Shown piece after piece: positions 41,874 through 53,300 of a DNA stretch of 64,000 nucleotides (its first letter is position 1; each line of letters starts with the position of its first letter). The translations under genes were made by a program, and so were the position numbers. A model generated the notes under the pieces. That model was not told the origin of the DNA. It worked only from the letters and a program-made list of their open reading frames with translations, and searched no databases. Source of the DNA: Siphonodentalium dalli (Eukaryota > Mollusca > Scaphopoda > Gadilida > Siphonodentaliidae); the NCBI GenBank assembly GCA_032622095.1, contig CP136069.1:153067043-153131042 (forward strand), written 5' to 3'.

Positions 41874-42446
41874 GAGGATCTACAACAATTCTCCAGTTTA
41901 TAGCAGAATTCACAAAATGAGTCCAATAAATTAGGTCTGGCCCGGGTCTGAGGCTCGATCCAGACCTAATTTATTCGACGAGTTTTGTAAATTCCACTAT
42001 AAGCTGGGGACGAGTTGTAGATTCTATTTATTACATGATCCAAAACCTTGACAAAACATACTTAAATTCAACAAATGGGATGCAAAACTAAGATCGGCTT
42101 CTATAAGTCATGCGATGATGTTTCACGTAACTATATGCATTGTTTGCCCACGTAAAGAAATAGTCCCAGATAAATAAAGACTATTTGCCGCATTTAATGG
42201 CGTATACATGTATTTAATGACGTAACTTTTCAAACTCTTCATTCATTATAGTTTAATTGAAAAATATTGGAAGCCATAGTATTTTGAGACGTAGTGTACG
42301 GACTGTAAACAGACGACAAACAGGAAGTCAAAGGTCACCTGGCACTCTTTCCTGTTATTAAACAAATATTCAATATCACAATTTATTGAATGGGTTTCTT
42401 GTATGGAATAAGGGTAGGATCATGTAATAAATCATAAGATTGGATA
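41874..42446 (-). mobile_element. fold-back repeat, family R4, copy 3 (longest)
   Basis: Reverse of the copy at 1893: inverted repeat first (41880-42020), then 'gatccaaaaccttgacaaaacatacttaa', 'tgcattgtttgccc', 'aagccatagtattttgagacgta', ending 'gatcatgtaataaat'. Confidence 0.75.
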
Positions 42447-42989
42447 ATTCCTCTTTGCTACAAGTTTTGTATGCTTCATGTTGGACACAAAACCATGTAT
42501 GTGAAGGTGAAATGGTCATGTCAGTGAGGTAATGTTACAAGTTACACGTACGTGTGTCTGACCCTGGCTACGATTGCAAACATGTCTTCAAAATGAATTT
42601 CAGCAAGAATTAGCATCATGAAAATGGGCCCTTTTTATTTATTAAAGACTGCAATATATCTTGTGGTATTTGTAAATTCTTTGTTTTTGTTATTCTCTCT
42701 AGCTTACTATTTACATATATTATTTCTCATGTTTCTGACTGAATATGGCTATACACTTTCCAATAGATTCCTACTAGCCTACTGTCATAGAATGTTACAT
42801 CTCACGCTACTTTCTCGCATTCTGATTGTCTACACACTGCTATACTATTTTATGATAGTACCCCAGTAGGATTCCTATGAAGACAGTCTTTACATGCACT
42901 TCAAAATCGGGACAATCTACTGACAATCCAACATTACATGCACTTACCCAAGAGACCTAAACTGGACCAAAATCGGTGATCTATTAGCC

Positions 42990-43068
42990 GTTTCATGACT
43001 GAAGCTTCCTGAAATTTTGCGAAAACCTTGTGCCAATGCATTCTCTTATATATGCGAGTCTTATAAGC
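42990..43068. mobile_element. TTAA-type MITE T1, left terminal fragment
   Basis: 'ccgtttcatgactgaagcttcctgaaattttgcgaaaacc' and half a hairpin only. Confidence 0.7.
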
Positions 43069-43451
43069 TGATATTGGTTTTCTGAAGGTTATTTAAACTC
43101 AATATATGGCAATCTGTTTAGATATCCCGATGGGCTATGTTCACCCTCTATTCTCTTGAAACTTTATGTGAAAGTGCCCAATAGAACCATTTTTATCAAG
43201 CTTTTTCTAACACCACAAAAATTGAAAAAAAAAATGGCGAAAATTAACAATGTAATATTTTATCGACCCACTCTAAATCTCCCATAGTAATTGCATGCAG
43301 ATTGTGGTTGTATACTTTCTGTCCCATAGGACAACCCTCAAAATGGTTATCTATTCATTGATCTATTCCACACCTGTTAATGAAAGCTCAGGTATTCAAC
43401 GTAATTCACAGCCATTGAATACATATTATTACATACTATAAAGTTATTATA

Positions 43452-43597
43452 CAATGTTGTGTACAGTATGTGTTTTTCTTGTACGAGACCAGGTTGTGGT
43501 GAAAAGTCATATTGGACGCAGTGTCAAGTCCAATATGACTTTTCACCACAACCTGGACGAGTACAAGAAAAACTCATACTGTACACAACATTGTATA
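43452..43597. repeat. 146-bp near-perfect palindrome
   Basis: Arms 'caatgttgtgtacagtatg...gaaaagtcatattgga' and complement around a ~12-bp loop. It gives overlapping mirror ORFs on both strands, which are therefore artefacts. It shares 'tccaatatgac' with the 20-bp repeats at 43890. Confidence 0.92.
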
Positions 43598-43867
43598 ATG
43601 ACATTTTTATTATCCATCTGTATGTTTATCCAAATTTTGGGAATAAAACTTTTTTTGGTTATTTTTGGTGTTTGTCGGCACTTAATTCTCTATAAAAGCC
43701 TGTATTTTGATCATCAGAAAGTTTGGAACAGTAAACACGGAAGTAAAAAAAAAACTTGATGCGGAAGTGAAATGTCTGCTGAATCCAACATTGTTGCGAG
43801 CGCATCACAATTTCGCCAATTCATGTCACAATAGAGTTAATGTTCGTGATGTCACAGAGTCCCGAAA

Positions 43868-43950
43868 AAAAGTCATATTGCACACTTGAGAGTCCAATAT
43901 GACATTCGGGAGTCCAATATGACATTCGGGAGTCCAATATGACTTTTTCC
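43868..43950. repeat. 20-bp tandem repeat ATTCGGGAGTCCAATATGAC
   Basis: Two to three full units preceded and followed by 'agtcatattgcacac' and 'agtccaatatgacttttt', i.e. pieces of the 43.5-kb palindrome's arms. Confidence 0.85.
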
Positions 43951-44833
43951 CAGATTGTTTGGCTTTTGCCCAATCAAAAATAGTGTTAGTTAAGGATGGA
44001 TAATAATACTTATGGTATACATGAGTGAACTACATGTACTTCATTTTGACTTACCAAGAACAATGACATAAGTTACGTTAGCTACGACAGTCTTTCGTTT
44101 GACTTAAATTGGAAGTATGTCAGTGATAGTATGAAGGGAGGTATCAATTGTGTTATGTGATACAATGGTGTAGAATAAGTACAGAACACAACTTGTGTCA
44201 GAATTTAAAAACTTTTATTGAACTTTTTGCTAATGGTGCAGTCACAAATATATCCTTGCACCAGTTGCAACTCATTCAATAAAAGATTCTTGGTTAAGAA
44301 GCACCTTGTGTTATGTCTATGTATTCAAAATTCATAGAGAATAATCAATCAAGTGATTATTCTGTTTATTATATCCCACTATAAACATCTGATTCACCAG
44401 AAATCCAAATAATACTGCCATTATACACATGACACATAAATTGCGAAGGGCGTATGAATACATAACATGCAATTAAAGTGAAAATAGTGAAATTATCGTT
44501 TATAATCACTCGAGAAATCACGGTAAATCACACACAGGAATGTAATAAATGGTTATATTCTCATAAATTTATTTACATGTAACAGTAGATTAATTTTTTT
44601 AAATACAATGTATACCAGAACTTGTTGCATTCTTATCCATATTACTATTACTGTGTTATCAACTGTTCTACAAATGCTCACATAATTCTATAAATATCCA
44701 TACTTTCTGTCTCATCTCATATGCATTTAGTATTAATATCCAAGAGTTCTTAGATCATGTCAGCAGGGTATTCCAAGTGTCGTACATATAGAGCAGTTTA
44801 CACATGTGTCTTATATTTAAAATATTATTTATA
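43951..44833. other. intergenic AT-rich sequence, nothing recognised
   Basis: No gene or repeat family recognised. Confidence 0.5.
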
Positions 44834-45292
44834 TTAACCCTTTCAGTGCCAGGTCCGATTTTTGTATAAACCCATATACCCTGTGCCAATGCATTCTCTT
44901 ATATATTCGAGTCGACCATAGGTCGCCTCGCATATATATGTAAGTGAATGCATTGGCCTAACAATTTTTCATCATTTGTTATTATTGTTTACAATTTTTT
45001 ACAATTTTAATAATTTTTTCTTATATTCTTTAACAGACTTATTTTGTAGGTTTAGTGCCAGGGAATCTTATGTTTTTCATGGGCATCAAAATTATTACTA
45101 TGAATACTTGGTGATAGTTTTGAGTTATAACATGCTCCTAAGGTTTTATCCAGTTTGTTTTTAAATTCGCTATAGCATGCTTAAGCATACCCAAATAAAA
45201 TTCAACCCAAAAAAAAATAAAAAATTTAGGGCCGATTTTACAGACCGTAAATTAGGGCCGATGAGATCGGCACCTGGCACTGAAAGGGTTAA
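44834..45292. mobile_element. TTAA-type chimera: T3 ends with T2-like interior
   Basis: TTAA-CCCTTTCAGTGCCAGGTCCG and CACCTGGCACTGAAAGGG-TTAA are T3 termini. The inside has a T2-type hairpin (44885-44955, 'gagtcgaccataggtcgcctcgc') and its spacer ('cctaacaatttttc...ttctttaac'). Confidence 0.85.
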
Positions 45293-45902
45293 AGGGTCAC
45301 TATGAAATTTAACATTGTCCAGACCTTCAGATTCCCTTAATTTAGGGCAATGAACCATTGACCCAGTGTGAGGAAACTTAACATCAGAAGAAGCATTTTC
45401 TCCACTTCTGGGGGCTAAATTCCTGCTTCAAGAAACCTTAAAAATTGCATTTCTACTGATCAAATGAGAAATGTCTGCAGTTTCACATTTATATTCATAT
45501 AAATGAAACAAAGGCATGTCCACATCTGCTCTAATTTTGGCACAATTTATAATATGGGCACATCCTTTATATTATGGACATAAAAAAAAAACCAGTGACT
45601 CGAAAATTAAGTGGGCCTTTAATAATGACGTGAATATGCCTTTCTGATTGATATTAACAGAAAAGCACAACAACTTGTTCATAACAACGTTTGGGCCAAT
45701 TGAATAGTCATAGAATCCCCTACACAGTGTAGTACACACCACACAGGGACCACCCTTGTGGTTTCAAATTACAAATCACTTCTCCCTGTTTGGTTATTAG
45801 GGAGAAGTGGACTGTGATCCAGTAAGTATTATGCAACACAAGAGCCCATTTATAAAACCATTATAGTGAGTGAGAACACCATTATAATCAATAAATATAC
45901 TT

Positions 45903-46158
45903 TAAACCTTTCATGATGGGAGCTGCGCTGGTGCAGCATTGAAAACCCTGTGCCAGTGCATTCTCTTATATACGCAAGTCTCCCATAGGGAGCCTTGCAT
46001 ATATAAGATAATGCATTGGCTTACAAGGTCAAGGTGAATATTGTTAGGCCAATGCATTCTTTTATATATACGAGGCGCCCTATGGGTGACTCACATATAT
46101 GTGAGAATGCAGAGGGTTTCCTCAATATTTCAAGAAGCTCCAGTCATGAAATGGATAA
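45903..46158. mobile_element. TTAA-type MITE T1, ends diverged
   Basis: 'aaacctttcatgatgggagctgcgctggtgcagcattgaaaaccctg' ... 'aagctccagtcatgaaatggataa', with two hairpins (45953-46018 and 46046-46110). Confidence 0.88.
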
Positions 46159-46687
46159 CCATGCTTTTTGGACATATGCATAATAGAATATGAGAGACAA
46201 GTCACTTCTCTCTGGGACAAAAATAAGGTGAAGCGGCACATTTAGAGAGAAGATGTCTCCCATGTTGTCCTCTCGACTTGTCCCTGACACGACAATGAAA
46301 TATTCATGTGGCGACAATCACTCTCATCCTATTTCATCCTATAGAAAAACATGTATCACAGATGTTTTTGAATGATATGTGTGGCAGTTGTTTTTGGATT
46401 ATGACTCCTGTAATAAATCCATGAAATGGCAATATTCATGTTCAACTGTTATAGTTGAAACCAACTACAGGGTGACACCAATTTAATTAGTTGGTTTACG
46501 AATCCGCCGACTTTATTAATTGCCAACAAACAAAAATAAATAAATTCCATTTTTTTTTTTCACCAAACCATTCTACCAGTCACAATATCTTAGGAACATG
46601 AGAATAATTAAAAAAAAAAAATATTATTGTGTTTGTTATATTTATTTTTGTTGTAAATTGGTGGATATCGGAGACCTGCCGGGGTAT

Positions 46688-47087
46688 TTAACCCTTTACC
46701 CAACAGAAGGGCCCTGTGCCAATGCATTCTCTTATATATGCGAGTCGACCATAGGTCGCCTCGCATATATAAGAGAATGCATTGGCTTAACACATTAAAA
46801 ATTATAAAATTGTTAAAGAATGTAAGAAAAAATGGTAAAAAGTGTTAAAAATAGATTTTTTTTAGGCCAATGCATTCTCTTATATATGCGAGGCGACCTA
46901 TGGTCGACTCGCATATATAAGAGAATGCATTGGCACAGGGCATAACTGTAACTATCACAATGTGGTCAAGGAGCCGGTTCCAATGATATCCATATTTGTA
47001 TGGTTCTATTGAGACAGACCGAAGATATTTTAGGCTGTTGAAGCTTTATTTGGCCGGTTATGGCCGGTTTGTTGGGTAAAGGGTTAA
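46688..47087 (+). mobile_element. TTAA-type MITE (family T2), complete
   Basis: TTAA-CCCTTTACCCAACA ... TGTTGGGTAAAGGG-TTAA, both hairpins intact, nearly identical to 8648-9047, implying recent activity. Confidence 0.95.
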
Positions 47088-47149
47088 CCCCGTTTTAAAA
47101 AAGGGGGTTATACTGTTTTGCACCTGTGCATCTGATGTATGTTCATGTC

Positions 47150-47720
47150 ATAAATTTAGCAGTAAAGCTCAGATCTCAATGTAATTTGGTGGATGTTCAC
47201 TACTACTGAGGAAATTCAATGGACGGTTAAATTGTTTTTGTTTCGGATTTTCAATTCTAGAGTTATTCATCTTTGTTTATCTGGAATTTTTTGCTTTTTG
47301 GTCCGTTCAACTTCAATGTCTGTTCAGGTCATAACTTGAACAGTAGTGCTCGGATCTGAATTAAATTTGGTATGGATGTTCACCACTATGGGGACATGCA
47401 ATAGAGGGTTCAATTGTTGATTTTGGATTATTCATTCTAGAGATATTCATCTTTGTTTATCTGGAAATTTTGGCTTTTTAGTCCGTCCGGTGTCTGTTCA
47501 GGCCATATCTTGAACAGTAGTGCTCGGATCTTGATAAAATTTGGGATGGATGTTCACCACTATGAGTAAAATCAATGGTGTGTTCATTCGTTTTGTTTAG
47601 GTTTTTCATTCTGTCGTTAGCAATCTTTGTTTGTCTGAAAATGCTGATTTTTTTATCCATCTGTCTGATATTATCAGTCACAGCTTATAGGTATGCCCAC
47701 ACTAGGCAGTATGCCACAAG
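47150..47720. repeat. degenerate tandem repeat, ~150-160-bp units
   Basis: Units with 'aggtcataacttgaacagtagtgctcggatct', 'aaatttggtatggatgttcaccactatg', 'attctagagttattcatctttgtttatctgg'. Same family as 14140-14670. Confidence 0.8.
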
Positions 47721-47813
47721 GGGGTGTCCACCGGACGACAGTCCATTTCTTGTTTTTTTCCTATTTCATCTGATCTTAGTAAACCAACTAGTAAAATTGA
47801 TGTGGCCTAAACT

Positions 47814-48059
47814 TTAACCCCTTCATGATGGGAGCTGCACTGGTGCAGCATTAAAGATCCTGTGCCAGTGCAATATTATATATGCGAGCCTTACTTATAT
47901 AAGAGTATGCACTGGCTTACAAGGTCAAGGTAAATATTGTTAGGCCAATGTATTATCTTATATATGCGAGGCTCCCTATGGGAGACTCGCATATATAAGA
48001 GGATGCATTGGAACAGGGTTTTGCAAGATTTCCGGAAACTCCAGTCATGGAAGGGTTAA
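47814..48059 (-). mobile_element. TTAA-type MITE (family T1), complete
   Basis: TTAA-CCCCTTCATGATGGGAGCTG ... CAGTCATGGAAGGG-TTAA; first hairpin shortened, second intact (47945-48010). Confidence 0.9.
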
Positions 48060-48124
48060 TTTAAAATGAGCCACACCTGTTATAGGCACTTTAAATTTGA
48101 ATTGCTGTGTTAGAGTCACGCTTA

Positions 48125-48337
48125 CAGTAGTGCCCTAAGTAATCGACTCCATAACCACAGCAGAATTATGGGTAACTTTTCAGGATTTAGTCTGAAATAT
48201 GGCTTGTTGCCATTCATCAGAAAGCTCCCCCCGAGAGCTTTCCGATGAATGGCAACAAGCCATATTTCCGACTAAATCCTGAAAAGTTACCCATAATTAT
48301 GCTGTGGTTAAGCAGTCGATTAATTAGGGCATTACTG
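48125..48337. mobile_element. Tc1/mariner-like palindromic MITE, copy 6 (full)
   Basis: CAGTAGTGCC...GGCATTACTG between TA; 213 bp. Confidence 0.93.
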
Positions 48338-48682
48338 TACCTCACAATTGTAGGAATGTACAAGTGTATAACAGATTCTAGGACAGACTTAGCAGCATAT
48401 AAATATATATGTCTATAGACCTCGTTACTTATACTGAGGGGTGTTATGTATCATATCATTTATACATACTTCTTGTTTTGTTAAATAGTATTTATTTTTG
48501 ACAGTATATTAGAAAACAATGTACATACATAAATATTACATAACATTGAATAAATAATGCAACAAGTATATCTTTTTTATTATTTGCCAGAATATTCACA
48601 GAAAATCTTGCATGCTCTCAACATTATTGGCCACATGCCAAATTGATAGCATTATCTCCATACATGCGTTTCATATCATAAT

Positions 48683-48831
48683 CAAGCCTTGAAATAGGGT
48701 GCCTGTCATTTGCAGAATGAGGTCCCCAGAGGGTGAATTTAGTGATGCTACCCCGCATAGCGGGCTAGCATCACTAAATTCACCCTCTGGGGACCTCATT
48801 CTGCAAATGAAAGACACTATTTCAAGGCTTG
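48683..48831. mobile_element. hAT-like MITE, minimal single-hairpin form with 8-bp TSD
   Basis: CAAGCCTTGAAATAG ... CTATTTCAAGGCTTG, exact 8-bp direct repeat ATCATAAT at 48675-48682 and 48832-48839. 149-bp near-perfect palindrome. Confidence 0.95.
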
Positions 48832-48862
48832 ATCATAATGGAGAATTAGTTAAGAACACAGG

Positions 48863-49325
48863 CAAGCCTGAGTTTAGTGTGTCTGTCATTTGCAGAAAGG
48901 TCCCCAAAGGGTGAAATTAGTGACGCTATCCTGCATAGCGTGCTAGCATCACTAAATTCACCCTCTGGGGACCTCATTCTGCATGGCCTCATCAGCTATG
49001 GGACACACAGATTCAGATTGAAGTTCCCAAATGTTGAATATTGTGATGTACACCCATTGGGAACCTCAATTATGCAATGTGTGATTGTCGTCTGCCAATT
49101 TGGGGATACAGAGAAACTAAACTAAAAAATAAATAGACTCTATGTGAAGAAGTTTCTATAGACATTTGATAATAAAGAAACTTTCCAGAGAAGATGAGGC
49201 CTAAGCAGAATGAGGTCCCAAGAGGGTAAATTTAGTAATGATAGCCCGCTATGTGGGAGAGCATCACTAAATTCACCCTCTGGGGACCTCATTCTGCAAA
49301 TGACAAGCACACTGAACTCGGCGTG
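48863..49325. mobile_element. hAT-like MITE, long form with 8-bp TSD
   Basis: CAAGCCTGAGTTTAG ... CTGAACTCGGCGTG, exact 8-bp direct repeat AACACAGG at 48855-48862 and 49326-49333. Two hairpin blocks and a middle with its own inverted repeat. Confidence 0.95.
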
Positions 49326-49472
49326 AACACAGGGCTGGGAATCTACACCATAATTTGCTTTAAAATGGCAGCAAGATGTATCATATCGAAGTGTTTTCAT
49401 CACCGTTGTTAATAGCTCAACCAAATAAGATAGGGAATGTTCTATGTATGAATTATTTCTAGACCATTATGA

Positions 49473-49712
49473 ATCCCACCCACTTATAAATATAATCCCA
49501 CCCCCTTATAAATATAATCCCACCCCTTTATAAATATAATCCCACCCCTTTATAAATATAATCCCACCCCCTTATAAATATAATCCCACCCCCTTATAAA
49601 TATAATCCCACCCCTTATAAATATAATCCCACCCCCTTATAAATATAATCCCACCCCTTTATAAATATAATCCCACCCCCTTATAAATATAATCCCACCC
49701 CCTTATAAATAT
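49473..49712. repeat. minisatellite, 21-22-bp unit TATAATCCCACCCCCTTATAAA
   Basis: About eleven units in a row differing in the C/T run (CCCCC, CCCCTTT, CCCC). It lies about 350 bp downstream of the FAM167 stop. Confidence 0.97.
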
Positions 49713-49746
49713 GAATATGGCCCCATTATAAATAAATATAACTTTA

Positions 49747-50003
49747 CAAGCCTGCAAATAGTGTTTGTCGTCTCCAGAATGAGGTCCCCAGAGGGTGAAT
49801 TTAGTGACGCTATTCCACACAGTGTGCTAGAATAATCAAATTCATCCCTCTGTGCACCTTATTCTGCTTAGGCCTCATCTTCTGGGAAGTATCTATAGTC
49901 TTAAATTAACATTGGAAAGCTTCTTTATCCCCTAATTTGCAGAAGATAAATTGCATAATCGAGGTGACTAACAGGTGAACATCACCAACTTCAATCTAAC
50001 ATT
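49747..50003. mobile_element. hAT-like MITE, left half
   Basis: CAAGCCTGCAAATAG, one diverged hairpin and the middle, ending about 50 bp before the FAM167 stop codon; probably inside its 3'UTR. Confidence 0.8.
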
Positions 50004-50055
50004 TTAGCAGGTAAATGCATTGTTGTCAGGCACGGCATCACATATTTCATGAAAT

Positions 50056-50310
50056 TCAGCACATGGAGAACCGTCTATTAGCAATGTTCATTCTCGTAAC
50101 TCCGATCTGCTTTAGAGGGTTGACACCTTCGAGGTCAGGCACAGCATCACATATTTCATTGAGCTCGTCTCTTTCCTCCATTTCGTAAATCACAACCTCT
50201 AATAATTCCTCATGTTTTTGACAACTCCTCTGCAACCTGAGTTTCTGTATGTCATCCCTAATCTTGAGAAATTGTGCCGCTAAGGATTTGTCCTGAGCTT
50301 TCATTTCCTT
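50056..50310 (-). CDS. FAM167: FAM167 coding exon 2 (residues 394-477)
   Basis: Acceptor on the complement is TTTTTTTTACAG followed by AAGGAAATG (KEM). Encodes an amphipathic coiled coil (DKSLAAQFLKIRDDIQKLRL), then EMEERDELNEICDAVPDLEG and the family's terminal signature, ending with TGA at 50058-50056. The Met at 50304 is internal, because KE before it completes the conserved NELKEM helix. Confidence 0.95.
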   Translation of the reverse strand, partial: KEMKAQDKSLAAQFLKIRDDIQKLRLQRSCQKHEELLEVVIYEMEERDELNEICDAVPDLEGVNPLKQIGVTRMNIANRRFSMC

Positions 50311-53300
50311 CTGTAAAAAAAATTAAGAAAGTGAACTTCATGTCAATTAGTCAAATGCTTTTCGACTGACAAATTGGAAGGGAGATCCTTGAGAATGTCA
50401 GTGAACATTCTATACAGTAATGCCCTAAGTAATCGACTCCTTAACCACAGCAGACTTATGGGTAACTTTTCAGGATTTAGTCGGAAATATGGCTTATTGC
50501 CATTCTTTAGAAAGCTCTCGGGTCTGGGGACCTCATTCTGCTTACACCTCAGCAGAATGAGGTTCCCAGAGGGTGAATTTGGTGATGCTAGCCCGCTGAA
50601 AAGTTACCCATAATTCTGCTGTGGTTAAGGAGTCGATTACTTAGGGCATTACTGTATTTGATTTCTTTCTTTTTTTGGCATCTGACACATATGATACTAG
50701 ATCATGCCATGAATCTCTACTCTGGCTAACGCCCGTAGAGATCATATTCCACCAGTACAAAACATTGGAACTTTTTGATGTTTTGACAGGGAACCTTATA
50801 AAGTTGAAAAAATAATCCGGGGAATATATTTCTTTTTTAATACATGTTCCCTGTCAAACATCAAAAAGTTCCCAGGTTTTGTACTGGTGGAGTATGATCT
50901 CTATGTGTGTATAGCTAAGAGTGGAGATTCATGGCATGATCTAATATGATACATGTACATGTTGATGGTATTTTTTTAAATATAGGTATACTTAACCCTT
51001 TCATGGTGGGAGCTGTGCTGGTGCAGCATTAAACAGGTCAGGCACATCCTGAATTCAACTATTATATTTACATTTAACTATAATAGTTGAATACGGATAT
51101 TGCCATTTTGTGATTTTGATAAAAGAGCGACAATCCAAAATCACATTTCACAAAAATGGTTGAAAATCAGTGTCCACTAATGTGTGACCATGTTTGCTTT
51201 TGTGATAAATAACAAGTCGCCCGACCCATGCGAATTCTTAATGGTAATGGCACATGATAAGGAAGTCAAATAACATATCGTGCGAACCATGCGAATTCTT
51301 AATGGCAATGGCGCATGATAAGGAAATCAAATAGCATTAAATTGGTCTAAATACTGTTATGGAGGAGCGATTGAGTCGTCGTGTTAATGTCATTAGAAAG
51401 ACATACTTGTGCCATTATTAAATAAACAAGCTGGGGCAAAACGTTGCAAAACAAATTTTATATGGAGACTCATTTGCTGCAATATATTTTGCTATTTCAG
51501 GAAGCTCCAATCATTGAAGAGATAAACTAAAAAATTCATTTTAGGAATATTTTCATATATCTAAAAACAAATATCACACTAAATTTACTGGTTGGAAAAT
51601 CAAAATATCTGAACAATTTCAACTTATTTTTTGTATGAAATTTCCAACTGATGCCATGTCAGGCATGAAAGTTCAAACTACAGAATTTTTTTACCAAAGT
51701 TGTTAGGGCGAGAGACTAGAATGTCATAGAATGTCATAGAATGTCATAGCTGGTAATTTTGAGTAGGAAATGTTCAGCTCATGATCCAAAAACAATATAT
51801 TTGCACTACATTTAATCGACTCCTTAACCACAGCAGAATTATGGGTAACTTTTCAGGATTTAGTCGGAAATATGGCTTGTTGCCATTCAACGGAAAGCTC
51901 TCAGTGAGAGCTTTCCAATGAATGGCAACAAGCCATATTTCCGACTAATTCCTGAAAAGTTACCCATAATTCTGCTGTGGTTAAGGAGTCGATTATTTAG
52001 AGCATTACTGTAAGTCAATTAGGTCTGAAATTTCCACATGCAATTATTACCACCACAGGTCCATGGCAAATTGTTTACCTAGATACCTAGAGTACTATAG
52101 ACTTATGCTATAAGACTCCAGGTACGAAGAACAAATTTGCCAGGGACCTGTGATTGTTGCAGGTATAACATTTCCAACTGTTCCAAAAATGTTGTCCAAA
52201 GTTAGGGTGTGACAGATACCATACATGTACCTTGTCGCAAAGTCCCCCAAGCCTGCAAATGGTGTGTCTGTGTTTGTCCCCAGAGGGTGAATTTAGTGAC
52301 GCTATCTCACACAGCGGGCTAGCATCATTAAATTCACCCTCTTTGGACCTCATTCTGCTTAGGCCTCAACTGCTATGTGAGTCCTAGGATCAGATTGAAG
52401 TTCCCCAGTTGAAGTTGGTGATGTTCACCCATTAGTCACCTCAATTATGCATTTTATCTTTTGCAAATTATGGGATATAGAAGCTTCCCAGAAGGGAAAA
52501 AGTAACTAAAAACAATGTTAATTTGAGACTATAGATACTTCCTAGAAGATGAATCCTTAGCAGAATGAGGTCGCCAGAGGGTGAATTTGGTGGTGCCAGC
52601 CCGCTGTGCGGGATAGCATCACTAAATTCACCATTTGGGGACCTCATTCTACAAATGAGAGACAAACTATTTGCAAACTTGTAAGTTCCTGATATTATGG
52701 GATGCAAATTTACTTACGAGTTCATTGAAAATCCATTGGATATCATTATTTATTTTGTCACGTCGCTCGTTGGTCAACTCGCCACTGGCATCCTTTATTA
52801 ATCGGGTTGAATCAGTAATGTCGTTATGAACGCTCTTCATCGCTGGAATACCATTACCATATCGGGCCTTCCATGCCATGATACTCGCTCGTCGAGGACA
52901 CAACTTTAACCGGTCCGTAGTTTTCTGCAAGAGCTCCCAATCTGGATTGCCAGCACCAAAATCGTCCTTCGGGAAATCCTCACCATTCTCGCTATTAGGT
53001 TCTGGTTCCTCGTCACTCACGGCAACAAAACCGCCAGGAGAAGTCGTCTCACAAACACCAGATTTTACGTCAAAACGGAACACTTCGCTAGGCTTGGCAT
53101 CGGGGGTTGTCGTCGCAGGAGGGGTCGGCGGTACCGGGGATAGTATTGAGAGCGCGATAGACTTTCTCTGAAGCGGCGGTGACGTTCGAAACGCCGGCGA
53201 TGGCGGAGATATAAACAAACTCCTTCCAAAACGTCTTTTCGGAGTACTAGTTACGAGTTTGATTTTCGATAACGGACTAACTTGGTTAATGCATTCAATG

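Noticed and set aside
43454-43759. 101-residue ORF beginning MLCTVCVFLVRDQVVVKSH
   Set aside because: It runs through the two arms of a DNA palindrome and then AT-rich DNA; no codon or homology support.
49473-49712. CRISPR-like array
   Set aside because: Units are contiguous 21-22-bp minisatellite repeats with no unique spacers, in a eukaryotic genome.
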